Made by a program: the position numbers and the translations under genes | Shown here: in pieces, positions 1 through 11,189 of the stretch | How positions within the stretch are numbered: position 1 is the stretch's first letter | How the letters are laid out: every line of letters begins with the position of its first letter | The notes under the pieces: model-generated | What the model was told of the DNA's origin: nothing | The model's database searches: none | The model's input: the letters and a program-made list of their open reading frames with translations, nothing else | NCBI GenBank assembly: GCA_003868215.1 | Contig: QWDQ01000012.1 | Coordinates: 372,001-436,000, forward strand | Origin: Pseudophaeomoniella oleicola | Taxonomy: Eukaryota; Ascomycota; Eurotiomycetes; Phaeomoniellales; Phaeomoniellaceae | DNA length: 64,000 bases | Direction: 5' to 3'

Positions 1-1
1 A

Positions 2-2444
2 CCAGATCTACCGGAAGACGAAGAGGAAGGTGAAGATGAGCCAGACGAAGATGAGGACGACGACGATGATGAAGCGGACGATTCCGATGAAGACAAGACT
101 GGACGCCGTGGACGAAGGCATCGGAAGAGCCTTGGAGGACGTAGACGAGAAGATGATGATGACAAGAAAGGAGATGACACACGAAAACGAAGAGGCCGTC
201 CACCGCGTGTTGATACACCTATGGAAGCCAGGATCAAAGCCGTGCTCAAGGGCATTCGGAAGTTCAAAGACGAGCATGGTCGAATGAAGGTCCTCCACTT
301 CGAAAGGCTGCCTGACAAGAGTCTCAACCCTGACTATTATGCCGCTGTTACGAACCCCATCGCGATAGACTTAATCAAGAGAAAAGCGAAGAGGAAGAAG
401 TATCGAACCCTTGATGAGTTCATGGGTGACATGGATCTGATGTTTAACAATGCAAAGATGTACAACGAAGACGACAGTGACGTCTACAAGGCTGCATCGG
501 ATCTTCAAGCACAGGCACATAAGATAATGGAGGAAGAGAAAAGCAAACCAGATGCAGAATTAGCTGGCGAAGATGGAAGGTTTCCTCTGCCACAAGGGAT
601 CCTTCATAATAACCAGGTGTACAAAGTCGGTGATTGGGTCCATATACAGAACCCAAACGACGTTACGAAACCAATTGTCGCACAAATCTATCGTACATGG
701 CAGGACGCTGATAGACAAATGTGGATCAACGCTTGTTGGTATTACCGACCGGAGCAGACGGTGCACCAACACGAGAAGCATTTCTACCCGAACGAGGTTG
801 TAAAGACTGGTCAATATCGCGACCATCATATTGATGAAGTCGTGGATCGTTGCTTCGTCATGTTCTTCACTCGCTACAATAGAGGCAGGCCACGTGGCTT
901 GGACCCCGAGACAGAGGTCTACGTGTGCGAGGCCAGATATAATGAAGAAAAGCATAAGTTGAACAAAATCAAAACATGGGCTAGCTGTTTGCCTGATGAA
1001 GTCAGAGAGACAGATTACGAGATGGATATGTTCGATCAGCCTCGGAAGATTAAGAAAGTTCCCAGCCCGTTGCTTCATCTTCTGAAAGATGACGCCAAGG
1101 AGGTGAGGTCGCCAGCAGACATCCCATCTCCAAAATGGGGAGCGCCAAATGCCCCTCCAATTGTCGGAGCAATTTATAAGGGACCGCGGGACGAAAATGT
1201 AAGTGAATTATCATAATCCTTCACCATGACAAACTGACACGCTCTCGTAGCAATCACCGCCACCTGAGCCTACCCCTCCACCTCCTCCAACTCCCCCAGC
1301 AGTGCCGGTCAGACAGATGTCTCATTCTTCCCATCCGACTCGTCCCAATATTGACGCTCACGGTGATGTCAATATGGACAATGGGCAAGTGAGGCCATCT
1401 ATGCCGTCTGCTTCACCAGCCACTCAAGCAGCTCAATTTCCAAACCAGCAGATTACAGCACGTCCACCGTCTGCTTCACCTGCTCCAATATTCCAGCGGA
1501 GCGAGTCTTTCGGGCAGCAACGACCACCGAGCTCCTACACTCCTCAAACTCCGTCTTCAGGCTTTGGTCTTGCTACTCCAGCGTACAATCAGTTCAATCA
1601 GCCTCAAATGCAACCTCACCGTCCACAGAATGTACCTTCTGCTTCTCCGGCAGGATATAGCGCCACGAATACTCGCGGCGTAGAGACTTATGTTATGCCA
1701 GATTCAGCAAATGCCGCGATCCCGGCCGAGATCCGTCAGCAGTTCCAGACAGATGAGCAAGGGCGCGTCTTGTTCTTCACGGCCCCACCCATGGACAGAT
1801 TGCCTCGTGTTCAGCCAGAGAGTGGTGGCACCTGGAGTCATTCTGCCGAATATTTGGCCAAGAAGCTTCAGCGAGAGACGACCCGACTTGAGGCCGAAGC
1901 AAAGGCGCAGGAGCAAGCAGAAAAGAAGAAGGAAGAAGCAAAATCCCTCAAACGGAAGCGATTCCTGGAATTAGCACACAGAGCTGAAGACCGCGAAACT
2001 CGCGAGGTGACTGCACGTGGAGTGGTTTCGGGAGAGTCGGTCACCGATGAAGCCTTGCCAGAGAGACTTGTCACACTCGTTCGAAAGCACCACGACGACT
2101 GGATGCATGGGCTTCACGATGCTTCAAAGATAGGGGGCGACCAGGAGACATACGATGATTTCATTGCCAAGGAGGAAAAACTTGCACTTATTCGCCAGAA
2201 GAAGGAGGTGGCCATCGACTCCGCCAGGGACAGTATTTTGAGTCAATGCAGTGGTCCTACGGCCTGGGCGCGGCCTTCTAGCGAAGGACAGGTTGTTGAA
2301 CTAGCAAGGAAGAGGTTGAGAACGTCCGACATCGGCCTTGAGGAGAAGGTGAGATTGAGAAAAATGATTGCCGATTTCGAGAGGCGGACAAGGAAGAAGC
2401 CAGCCTACTTGGATGACAGCGATGCTCGGTATGGTCCAATGTAA
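2..2444 (+). CDS. rsc1: RSC chromatin-remodelling subunit Rsc1/Rsc2-like (bromodomain + BAH), 5' partial
   Basis: The 5' end lies outside the window. Exons are <2..1198 and 1251..2444 (intron 52 bp, phase 0). The visible 796 residues run: an acidic Asp/Glu linker, an AT-hook (KRRGRPPR, about residues 63-70), a bromodomain (about 74-177, with NPDYYAAVTNPI and the acetyl-lysine-pocket stretch FNNAKMYNEDD), a BAH domain (about 207-334, starting YKVGDWVHI), then a Pro/Ser/Gln-rich linker and a conserved basic coiled C-terminal region. Fungal Rsc1/Rsc2 have two bromodomains, an AT-hook and a BAH domain, so the first bromodomain is probably upstream of the window. The RSC complex slides and ejects nucleosomes in the nucleus; the bromodomain reads acetylated histone tails. 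Rsc1 and Rsc2 cannot be told apart here, and filamentous fungi usually have one such gene. Confidence 0.9.
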
Positions 2445-3555
2445 CATAATGTATTTCAGAAGTCGAAAGCGGCACGGCATACATGGCCACGTTGGCGTTT
2501 TTGAGGCAGTGACGGCAGGCTCACATGGTACTTTGCAGGTACACGCTAGGATGGCTGGCACTATGAGGCGTTTGCGTGAAGCGTTATGGAGTCAAGATGA
2601 TATCCTTCCAGAGATCGTGAGGATCACGCGATCCTTTATGTACCTAGGTATGTACTAGGTAAAGATGGCACTGGCTCCCTATCCTAAGATGGATCAGTTT
2701 CCGGCAGCGTGCCTATCTGGGGAGCTGTAACCGCGTCTAGTAGAGTCAGTAAGCAGACAGTTCAGGCTATATCCAATACACAGACTGCCACAATATTTAA
2801 CGACATCCGAGCTTTCCCTGCCTCCAGATGATTGGATTACTGTCTGGGCTGACAATGTCGCCAAGCCCCATATCGCGGAGTACTGGGTAGCGACCCCGCA
2901 AAGACCGGGGTAAGAGTCATTCTCCGGGTCCGCACCAAACAACAAAAGTGAGAAACATCATGAGCCTTACGATTAAGGTCAACTCTTCCCCCTCATCTTA
3001 CTTCCGCACAGAATTGCTAAGCGAGCTCACTCACCGTCAATATGCTCATCGTGTCATGACGATGGGCTGACGTCGGCCTCGGTCAGTCATGATTATACGC
3101 TAAGTATGGGTTGCCTTCTCCTGTCTCTCGTCGGTCGTCTATCTCTCAGCCCGCTATGGTACTAAGCGACTTCTCGCTTCATCAACCAGCCGATGTTCTC
3201 GTTGGTCAGTGATCAGTGCATCTAAGCTATCATGTCTTTCTCCTCTCGCTTCATCTACCAGCCGATGATCGTGTCGGTCAGCTATCCCCAGGTCCGGTAC
3301 GCTGGACGTCTCCTCTCACTTGCCGAACTTGGCAAGACCATCAGAGCAGTGGCGCGAGGTTACCGTCTACTTTTTCCCCCGCCTCTTAGCCCTCGTATGA
3401 GGTATTTGCCTTCTTCATGGGTTGAAGACGCGGCACTTCGTAGAGCTACCGGGTGAGATAATTTACTTAAAGGTGTTGAGCTACCGTGTTGTATGTCTCT
3501 CCTCTCCGTCAGGTGTATTTTCCAACATCTTCGGCCTAATCTTTCAACCGTCAAT
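2445..3555. other. Intergenic region upstream of the GH3 gene
   Basis: No convincing gene; short open frames here have no recognisable composition. It holds a GTACCTAGGTA-like motif near 2640 and an imperfect direct repeat at 3172-3286 (separate entry). Pyrimidine-rich sequence precedes the GH3 start. Confidence 0.6.
3172..3286. repeat. Imperfect 43-bp direct repeat in the GH3 promoter
   Basis: Copies at 3172-3214 and 3244-3286 begin TCTCGCTTCATC and share CCAGCCGATG and GGTCAG, with about 36 of 43 positions equal and a 72-bp period. It lies 270-380 bp upstream of the beta-glucosidase start. It may be a duplicated regulatory segment; no known factor site is recognised. Confidence 0.7.
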
Positions 3556-6017
3556 ATGTACCCCAAGAGCCTTTCTCTTTTGGTCTTCTCCGTTTCCCTT
3601 TTCCCTCTTGTTGCACATACGATCACATACACGGACCCATACATCCCCGCTACAAATATCACGGGTGCCGGTGGCTGGGAAGCAGCTCTCGCCAGAGCAA
3701 ATGACTTCCTTAATCAATTGACATTGGATGAAAAGGTGTTCATGATTACAGGAGTGTCCGGTCCCTGTACAGGTAGCATTGCTCCTATCCCGCGTCTAGG
3801 ATTCAATGGGTTATGCCTCCAAGATGGACCTCTGTCCAATCGTCAAGCAGATTACGTCAGTGTGTTTCCTGCGGGTCTCTCTGCGGCAGCGAGCTGGGAC
3901 CGTGCCTTGATGTATGAGAGAGGCCTATTGTTGGCAATGGAATTCAAGGAAAAAGGTGCCAATGTGGCTTTGGGGTATTCTTTTCCATCCACTGCTACGA
4001 AATATCCACACTAACGGCACAGACCTGTTGTCGGACCAGTAGGTCGATCTGCTTTCGGTGGGCGCAATTGGGAAGGTTTCTCTCCGGATCCATACTTGAC
4101 AGGAGCTGCTGTTAATGAAACCATCGTTGGGATGCAAAGCACCGGTAGGGTCTGCTTAACGATCTCAATCATGCCAGCTAATGTTCTGCAGGTTTGCAAG
4201 CGTGTGTCAAGCATTACATCGGTAACGAACAGGAAACACAGCGTAACCCTTCAATAGTCCATGGCACTACAATCGAGGCTGTATCCTCTAATATTGATGA
4301 CCGTACAATTCATGAGCTTTACAGTTGGCCATTTGCTGTTGCAGTGAAAGCAGGCGTTGCATCTGTCATGTGCAGCTACAATCGTGTCAATGGCTCGTAC
4401 GCTTGCCAAAACAGCAAGACGTTGAACGGCATTCTTAAACAAGAGCTTGGTTTCCAGGGATATGTGATGAGTGACTGGGGGGGTACTCATTCAGGGGTAC
4501 CATCTATACAGAGCGGGCTCGATATGACCATGCCTGGACCAGTCGGCTTCTTCGGCAATAGTAACGTCTCGTCATTTTTTGGCCGCAATGTCACGGCCGC
4601 GATCAATAACGGCAGCATTCCTCTTTCTCGGCTGAATGATCAGGTTCTGAGGATCATGACTCCATATTTCTACCTGGGCCAAGACAACTATCCGACTGTT
4701 GACCTTAGTACTGGAGAGCTCGGCGGTTTCTCTCCGTCGAGGTCAGCATACCAATGGAACTTCGCTGGACCGGAGCATCGGGACGTTCGTGGTGATCATG
4801 GAGCACTCATACGTGAATTAGGTGCTGCATCAGCGACCTTGCTCAAGAATACAAACAATGTACTTCCGCTAACAACGCCTCCTAAAGTCGTTGGAGTGTT
4901 CGGCAATGATGCGGCCGATGTGGCAGCAGGCCTCTACTCACCGGCGGACTACCCTCAAGATATTTTTGGCTTCAATATGGGAACGTTGTACGTCGGTGGT
5001 GGCAGCGGGTCCGGTCGTTTGTCCTATGTTGTTCCCCCACTTGATGCTATAAAAGCTTGGGCCGAGCCTGCTGGCTCGTTGGTGCAGTACATTACTGACA
5101 ACTCTGTTGCAGCTCAGTCTGTATCAAGTGTCTATCCAATACCTGACGTCTGTTTTGTCTTCCTCAAAACATATGTGACAGAGGGACTGGACCGTACTTC
5201 TTTTGACGTCGACTGGAATGGTACCACAGTCGTAAATACAGTCACCAAGCTGTGCAACAACACCGTCGTGGTTACTCACTCAGGTGGCCCCAACGTCATG
5301 CCGTGGGCCGATAACCCTAATGTCACGGCAATCATTGCCGCCCATTTTCCTGGGCAGGAATCCGGGAACTCGTTCATTGATGTTATGAGTGGGAAAGTGA
5401 ATCCAAGCGGGAAACTACCGTATACTATTGCATATAACGCTAGCGATTATAATGCTCCAGTCGTCAACTTCACCGGAACCGCCGATCCCAATGCGTGGCA
5501 GTCAGATTTTACGGAGGGTCTACTCATCGACTATAGGCACTTCGATGCCGCGAACATAACCCCGAGATATGAGTTTGGCTACGGCCTCTCATACACTACG
5601 TTCAGCATTGCGGGACTTGCCATAAACTCGGTAGCACAAGGTGTATCTGCACTACCCGCAGCGAGCTCTGCACCCACCCCTGGTGGCAATCCAGCATTGT
5701 TCGAGACCGTAGCTGAAGCCACATTCACCGTTTCAAACACAGGCAGTGTAGCAGGAGCTACGGTACCCCAGCTTTATGTCGCCTTTCCCCAGGACACCAC
5801 TCCGGCAGGCACCCCGCCTCAAGTCCTTAGAGGCTTTGACAAGATCACACTGTCCCCAGGAGCAAGCCAAACTGTTACAATGACATTGACGAGGAAGGAC
5901 GTGAGCTACTGGGATGTTTTCGCACAGGATTGGCAGATTCCAAGCGGTAGCTTTGGCATCAATGTCGGGTTGAGCAGCCGAGACATCCATGTGACTACGG
6001 ACCTCACGCTATTATAA
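3556..6017 (+). CDS. Secreted GH3 beta-glucosidase
   Basis: Exons 3556..3974, 4023..4144 and 4192..6017 (introns 48 and 47 bp) give 788 residues, normal for fungal GH3 enzymes. The start was chosen at 3556 because the protein then opens with a signal peptide ([20 protein letters not shown]); an in-frame ATG at 3493 would bury it. The GH3 catalytic barrel carries [15 protein letters not shown] across exon 2, KHYIGNEQE at the start of exon 3, and the nucleophile Asp275 in [10 protein letters not shown]. The second alpha/beta domain and a C-terminal fibronectin-III-like domain follow. Several N-glycosylation sequons are present. It should hydrolyse terminal beta-glucosides such as cellobiose outside the cell. 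The exact substrate within GH3 cannot be read from sequence. Confidence 0.95.
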
Positions 6018-6438
6018 GCTCATGTAAGTGTGCGCACGAAGTACTCTTTATTTCAACGAGGAGCGGAGGGTATCTGTCACCGATAGGAAAGAAGTAACGA
6101 AGAGAAGGTCTACTCATGAAAAACTCTCCTTTCCGTAGCTATTAAAAATTGCAGTTTCAAAAGACCGCGTTCCCATTGAAGCTTTTGATAATTAAATATT
6201 AAATAGATAGGCGGCTAGCATCTGACGAGAGATATTTGAGTTCAGCCGCGGTCGAGATCTCGCTAAAGCTTCCTCCCGAAAATGCAGGGTGCTGTGCAAG
6301 TACCTTGTATCATACAATTTTTCGAGATCATATAGTAGACTACATTCGCGCTGTCTCAGTATACTTAATTGGCTCCCTCGGTCACCTACCACGCCCAGCA
6401 GCCTTTGCGGAGCTTCTATGCCTGTCAACTAAGAAGCT
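6018..6438. other. Intergenic region
   Basis: AT-rich 3' flank of the GH3 gene (for example AATTAAATATTAAATAGATAG near 6190) followed by the promoter side of COQ1. No other feature seen. Confidence 0.6.
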
Positions 6439-7883
6439 ATGGAGAAGGCGAGTATGAAGGCTCGGTCGATGCGGTGTGGTACATTCTGGAATGAAGCCGC
6501 AACGAGACGACGCATTCCTGTCATATGCTCTCAATGTATTTCCAGACGAGCTGTGTCCTCTCGGCCGCATCTTTCGACGCATAACGAACCAAGACCGTTG
6601 CAACGACAGCAATCAACGTGGTCGGCAGCGATTTCTGCGGCGCAAACTGCCCTCTCCGGAGCACTTCCGGGAAAACCCCGATCGACCAATGACCCGTTAC
6701 GGGTTGTTGGAAAGGAATTGAAGTTTCTCAGTAAGAACATCCGACAGCTTCTGGGCTCAGGGCATAGAATACTCGATACTGTTGGGAAATACTACACCCA
6801 GAGCGAAGGAAAGCACGTTCGCCCCATGCTGGTCCTTCTCATGTCGCAAGCGGTTTCGGGGGCCTCAAAGAAGACACGGGTGCATGCTTCGACGTTAAAC
6901 AACTCTCATATCGATGCGCCAATCACTTCATCCAACTTTTTGGTTGATTTCAACCCTGACCAGCCGACGTCAAACCCTTTGACAAATCCAACGGCCGAAG
7001 CTGACTACACCCTTACCCTGAACCCCGATTCCGACATTTTACCTACTCAGAGACGACTGGCCGAGATTACTGAATTAATACATCTTGCTTCTTTACTGCA
7101 TGATGACGTTATTGACGTCGCTACGACGAGAAGATCGAAGCCAAGCGCAAATGTGCTTTTTGGAAATAAGATGGCAGTCCTTGCAGGAGACTTCCTTCTT
7201 GGACGAGCATCTGTAGCGTTAGCCCGTCTGCGCGACCCGGAGGTCACTGAGCTTCTCGCAACCGTTATTGCCAACTTAGTGGAAGGCGAATTCATGCAGC
7301 TTAAAAACACCGCCGAGGACGAGAAACACCCCGTATGGAGCGAGGATACCATTTCTTATTATCTTCAGAAAACATATCTCAAGTCCGCAAGCTTGATCAG
7401 TAAGAGTTGTCGGGCCGCTGCCCTACTCGGTAACAGCTCTCCGGAAGTTGCGGACGCCGCCTATGCTTACGGAAAAAACCTTGGCCTGGCCTTTCAGCTT
7501 GTCGATGATATGTTAGATTATACAATCTCCGAAACCGAGCTTGGGAAGCCGGCAGGGGCAGATCTAGAGCTAGGCCTAGCGACAGCCCCGTTATTATTTG
7601 CTTGGAAACAAAGGCCCGAATTGGGAGAGCTGGTAGGCCGGAGATTTTCCAAAGAGGGTGACGTGAGAAAGGTTTGCCAGTCAACCCCGTACAAGTTACA
7701 ATGACAGCTAACGTCGATTAGGCCAAAGATATGGTCGCTCAGACCTCGAGCCTCGAGCAGACCCGGGCCCTGGCTCAAGAGTATGCAGACAAGGCCATGG
7801 CCGCTATCGCCGATTTCCCAGAAAGTGAAGCTAAAAATGGGTTATATGATATGTGCGAGAAAACCATGAAACGGAGGAAATAG
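6439..7883 (+). CDS. COQ1: Mitochondrial trans-polyprenyl diphosphate synthase (ubiquinone side chain)
   Basis: Exons 6439..7671 and 7722..7883 (intron 50 bp, phase 0) give 464 residues. The second exon supplies the family-typical C-terminus ending in CEKTMKRRK. Both aspartate-rich motifs of trans-prenyltransferases are present: DDVID at residues 222-226 (LLHDDVIDVATTRR) and DDMLD at 356-360 (FQLVDDMLDY), with the chain-binding GKHVRPMLVLL near residue 130. The N-terminus is Arg/Ser-rich and lacks acidic runs, as expected of a matrix targeting peptide. It extends isopentenyl units to make the ubiquinone tail in the mitochondrial matrix. An insertion rich in Asn/Pro/Thr at about residues 155-195 is usual in fungal homologues. 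The start is uncertain: later Met codons at residues 6 and 11 are possible. Confidence 0.93.
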
Positions 7884-8202
7884 ACCAAAAATCATTTACT
7901 CGGACGTACAATCTCCTGCGGGGTTTCGGGCACATATTAAATTGCATTGCACATAGGTATTTACAAAAGAGTTCTAGAGGGGTCATCTCTTCATACAGTG
8001 ACCAAGCACAATATGAAAACACGGGGGCCATACACGAGACGTACCGATAGACCCGCACTTCAATCCTAAGCCGCGAAGTACAGCGTTCCTGCATATACAC
8101 AGTCTCAACATCTCATATTGCACAACTCGAGCATGGGCCTAGTAGCTCTTGTTCACCGTACCATTTTATACCAAACTGATGGGAAACCACAATATGTTAA
8201 AC
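7884..8202. other. Intergenic region between COQ1 and tRNA-Thr
   Basis: No gene or repeat recognised. It contains the COQ1 3' flank and the upstream side of the tRNA gene. Confidence 0.6.
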
Positions 8203-8304
8203 GCCTCTATGGCGCAGTGGTACCGCGTTCCACTTGTAAAACTCATATTTCGTATGTGAATTATTGAGATGGAAAGATCGCTCGTTCGATTCGGGCTGGA
8301 GGCA
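8203..8304 (+). tRNA. tRNA-Thr (anticodon UGU) with a 30-nt intron
   Basis: The acceptor stem GCCTCTA (8203-8209) pairs with TGGAGGC (8297-8303), with discriminator A8304. The D arm is GCGC/CCGC. The anticodon stem TTCCA/TGGAA flanks the loop CTTGTA...A with anticodon TGT at 8235-8237. The T arm is GCTCG-TTCGATT-CGGGC. The intron at about 8239-8268 sits one base 3' of the anticodon, the canonical site for the tRNA splicing endonuclease. The mature length is 72 nt and CCA is not encoded, as usual in eukaryotes. It decodes ACA and probably ACG threonine codons. Confidence 0.95.
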
Positions 8305-8305
8305 G

Positions 8306-8309
8306 TTTT
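8306..8309 (+). terminator. RNA polymerase III terminator of tRNA-Thr
   Basis: A TTTT run begins two bases after the tRNA discriminator, the usual minimal Pol III stop signal. Confidence 0.8.
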
Positions 8310-9209
8310 ATTGGAGTATCATTTTTTGAGGTCTCGAGTGGCTTTGATTCATACCGCAAGTCGGGATGGGAATCTCCAACTTATCGCTTATTTTTTGATT
8401 GGAGCTCTTAAGAAGCTGAGCTACTTACTGCATAACACATTGATAGGCATCATTCTGGTATATGCTTTACACATGGGCATCTCATGAGAGACGATATTTT
8501 ATTTTAGCCTATTCGAGCACTTCACGCTGTCCCAATCCTGTCTCTCCCGATATATATCAGGCTCGGACTTCTTATACCACTGTTTGTCGAGCGTCAGAGA
8601 CGAAGAGCAATTTTGAAACATTCGTTTGCCAACGGATATCAACAAATATTCTGCGCGGAGATCAACCGGGAATGCTGCTTGCCATCTCAAGTCGTCCGTA
8701 GTCGTATATCCAGAGTGTCAAGAGTTCGAAGAAAGCAGCAGTATTCTCGGACCGGAATCGTGTAGCTGTGTCAAGTTCCGCCGGTCCAGGCTTCTTTCAC
8801 CAGGCACAAAACTTCGCTGAGATGATACGATGTTAGATCCTCATAGTTCGATTTTTGATTAGATAATTCCATTTTGATCGTGTTAAAAGGTACTTTGCTT
8901 TACACGTACCCGGGTAGACAGTGGGAAAAGTCTTGTAGCACTGTCCAACAACATGGTTTCGATGGCAGGATTGATTCAAAAGACTCATCGGCCCATTCAA
9001 TCAACAGCTTCATGCATGCCCGGGCAAGGATGAGAGGTTGATGCGACTTCGTAATGGCAGTCCAATTGATCCCACTCTAGCATTCTCATCTAACAAAAGG
9101 GTTCAAGGCAAAGCAGAAAGGATTGCAAGTACAAATGGCCGAGGATCTGTTAGAAAGGTAGTCACGTTGGAGAGGACAAAATCGAAAAAAAAAGAGGCTT
9201 CTTCACCAA
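8310..9209. other. Gene-free stretch
   Basis: About 0.9 kb with no ORF of protein-like composition and no repeat I can define. It is the 3' flank of the RelA/SpoT-like gene on the minus strand. Confidence 0.55.
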
Positions 9210-10607
9210 CTAGTCTGTAGGAGAAATCTGTAGGAGAGCCCGTCTCAATAAATGCAATTCTCGATCCTCATCTGGTGATAGAAACAAGTTCGAAATCCCG
9301 TAGACCAACCGAACGACTCGTTCCTCGTGCGTGGCAAAATAATTCCATAAACTATCCACGATTTTCCTGTTTTCACTCGTCATGGCTTTGCCGTCACTTA
9401 CGATAGCAATACATTCGGCGCGTTTCAGCCATTTCAGCCAAGCACGTAACTGCAGGCGTTGTGTATGATTGCGAAGTTTCGACCACCAGTCAGCGAAAGT
9501 AAAAAGATCATCCAGCCAGACTATGGACCTCAGCACAACACGGAGTTTGAGTAAATCAGTGTCAGCTTGCCTCTTAGCATCAGTCCACCGGCGTTTGGTG
9601 ACTTCTTCTATCCCCGGGCGTTGAAGAATATGATCTGCGATGTAGATGGAAATTTTGAGGTCACAGGGCAAATATTGTTCCCGGACTTTTGAGTAATTGG
9701 AGCCGGTCTGTTCACCAAAGTCAAGCCCTTTTATCACCGGTGCTAGTGCCTTCGGAGTGTCCATTTGAGTGACCTCGAGGACCTTTTTCAAGACCTCGAT
9801 AGGACCCAAGCTTCGGTGGTCTTTCTTGATTTCTTCAGGGATAGACCTTGATACAAATAGACCGGACTCGTAGATGCTGTCGAAAGGTTTTTCATCAATC
9901 AACTTCCTCAACGACTGACTGTCACGTAGCTGATCCAGAAAGCGTTCTCCAAGATTGATCACACCTCGAAGATCATCCAGTATTCTGCGCTCCTCCGGAG
10001 TCGTGGGCTCGATTACTTTGTAAACGGAGTCATGTTGGACTTCAGACCAAGCATGTTGCAGAACCGACTGAACCTGGATCTCTATCCGGATTCGGTCATC
10101 TACGTCCCAACCATTCGCTCGAGCGTCTTGTTCTGTTATTCGGACAATGTAGTGCTCGGCAGAGTAGCCAGGCATTCGCCTAATGTGCCCTGTCTGAGGA
10201 TCTTTCTTTCCGATTTCATCTTCGCCGACGAATTTTCTAGTGTCTCCTTCTCTCAGCTCGAACTGAGAAGCTATGATCGGTGCGACTTGATCTTTGTCCG
10301 ATGGGAAGAAGAGAGCGATCCGCACTCCCGAGAGATCTTTCACGGCGTCCTGAACGCGGTCCTTCCGCTCGAGCTTGCCTTCTGCGGCTTTCTTGCGTAG
10401 CTTTGGGTGCAGTTTCTTGCTGCTCTTTGCTCGACTTGTGACGATAGCGGGAATTCCGGCAGTATTGAGGCTCTTACGGCATCTTTCTGCTGCAAAGCTC
10501 GCGAACTTCTCGCAGTATTGTTTCAGTGGATCGTTGTAGTCCCTTATATACTTACTTATCAGAGCATGGTCAACATGGTTATCAGTAGGATTCATGTTGC
10601 TCTGCAC
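9210..10607 (-). CDS. RelA/SpoT-domain (p)ppGpp synthetase-like protein
   Basis: Single exon, 465 residues. The N-terminal half (about residues 25-215) is a RelA/SpoT nucleotidyltransferase domain. It shows SRAKSSKKLHPKL (R59, K61), DLSGVRIALFFPSD (D91-R96), GYSAEH (147-152, the usual GYxSxH) and EIQVQSVLQHAWSEVQHD (from E176, with W187 and H192) followed by YK. These are the ATP- and GTP-binding and catalytic motifs of alarmone synthetases, and none appears lost. There is no N-terminal HD hydrolase domain and no TGS or ACT regulatory domain, so it resembles a stand-alone small alarmone synthetase. The remaining 250 residues are charged, probably helical, and unrecognised. The family is bacterial and plastid-centred but occurs sporadically in fungi. 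Start is Met1 or Met5. It is divergent from the CorA-like gene. Product and target are unproven. Confidence 0.85.
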   Translation of the reverse strand: MQSNMNPTDNHVDHALISKYIRDYNDPLKQYCEKFASFAAERCRKSLNTAGIPAIVTSRAKSSKKLHPKLRKKAAEGKLERKDRVQDAVKDLSGVRIALFFPSDKDQVAPIIASQFELREGDTRKFVGEDEIGKKDPQTGHIRRMPGYSAEHYIVRITEQDARANGWDVDDRIRIEIQVQSVLQHAWSEVQHDSVYKVIEPTTPEERRILDDLRGVINLGERFLDQLRDSQSLRKLIDEKPFDSIYESGLFVSRSIPEEIKKDHRSLGPIEVLKKVLEVTQMDTPKALAPVIKGLDFGEQTGSNYSKVREQYLPCDLKISIYIADHILQRPGIEEVTKRRWTDAKRQADTDLLKLRVVLRSIVWLDDLFTFADWWSKLRNHTQRLQLRAWLKWLKRAECIAIVSDGKAMTSENRKIVDSLWNYFATHEERVVRLVYGISNLFLSPDEDRELHLLRRALLQISPTD

Positions 10608-10783
10608 GTTTGTAAGAAAGAGTCGCCCGTATTTGCAATGGCACCAAAGATATCAAAGCGCCCAAGATAGGAAATGTAGTGCTGCGGTAACAAAGTCAAT
10701 GGAAAACCTGGGTATAGAAATAAAACTTGGACATGATCAACGAAGAGCGAAAGGACAGAAGCGAATATAAGGTCGATCGTAGT

Positions 10784-10872
10784 TGCGACGAGGCTGAATT
10801 AAGCCTGATAGCAATCACATGCGACAAGGCTGAAGTCCAGTAAGAGGCATGCGACAAGGCATGCGACAAGGC
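10784..10872. repeat. ATGCGACAAGGC repeat cluster
   Basis: A 12-mer occurs exactly three times (10819, 10849, 10861), the last two in direct tandem. A fourth copy at 10784-10798 matches 10820-10834 at 14 of 15 positions (TGCGACRAGGCTGAA). Confidence 0.8.
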
Positions 10873-10890
10873 TATGTATGTCTTTTTACC

Positions 10891-10913
10891 TATCAGCGTT
10901 TTGTACGCTGATA
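10891..10913. repeat. Perfect 8-bp inverted repeat with 7-nt loop
   Basis: TATCAGCG, loop TTTTGTA, then CGCTGATA. It could be a factor-binding palindrome or a hairpin and lies mid-way between the divergent alarmone synthetase and CorA-like genes. Confidence 0.7.
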
Positions 10914-11189
10914 GCGCAAGCCCTGGCGGCTCTACACGAGAATGATCATGATTCGAGATCTCATCCCAAGGCAGCCTCGGCTGTGCTAGCCTTGCTCAAA
11001 CATCTGCACCTTAGCATCAACAGGCTACAAGATATCTGATAGGTGCAACTTTCTGCGTCATATTCCGCCACGAGGCTGAGAAGAGTAGATCACGTCGGTC
11101 TGCAGAATATCCTCAAGTGTAAACATCATGAAACTCAGCGCACCCCTTGTCTGCTTGACCACTCAACTTTTATAAATTTCCACATCGTG

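Larger units (their letters stand above)
10608..11189. promoter_or_regulatory. Shared upstream region of the alarmone synthetase and CorA-like genes
   Basis: 582 bp between two divergent starts. It holds three exact copies of ATGCGACAAGGC (10819-10830, 10849-10860, 10861-10872), a near copy TGCGACGAGGCTGAA at 10784-10798, and a perfect inverted repeat TATCAGCG/CGCTGATA at 10891-10913. A TATAAA lies about 20 bp before the chosen CorA-like start. A control role is inferred from position only. Confidence 0.5.

Noticed and set aside
11043-11189. N-terminal extension of the CorA-like protein
   Set aside because: The 49 extra residues have no family resemblance and overlap a TATAAA-containing promoter-like segment.
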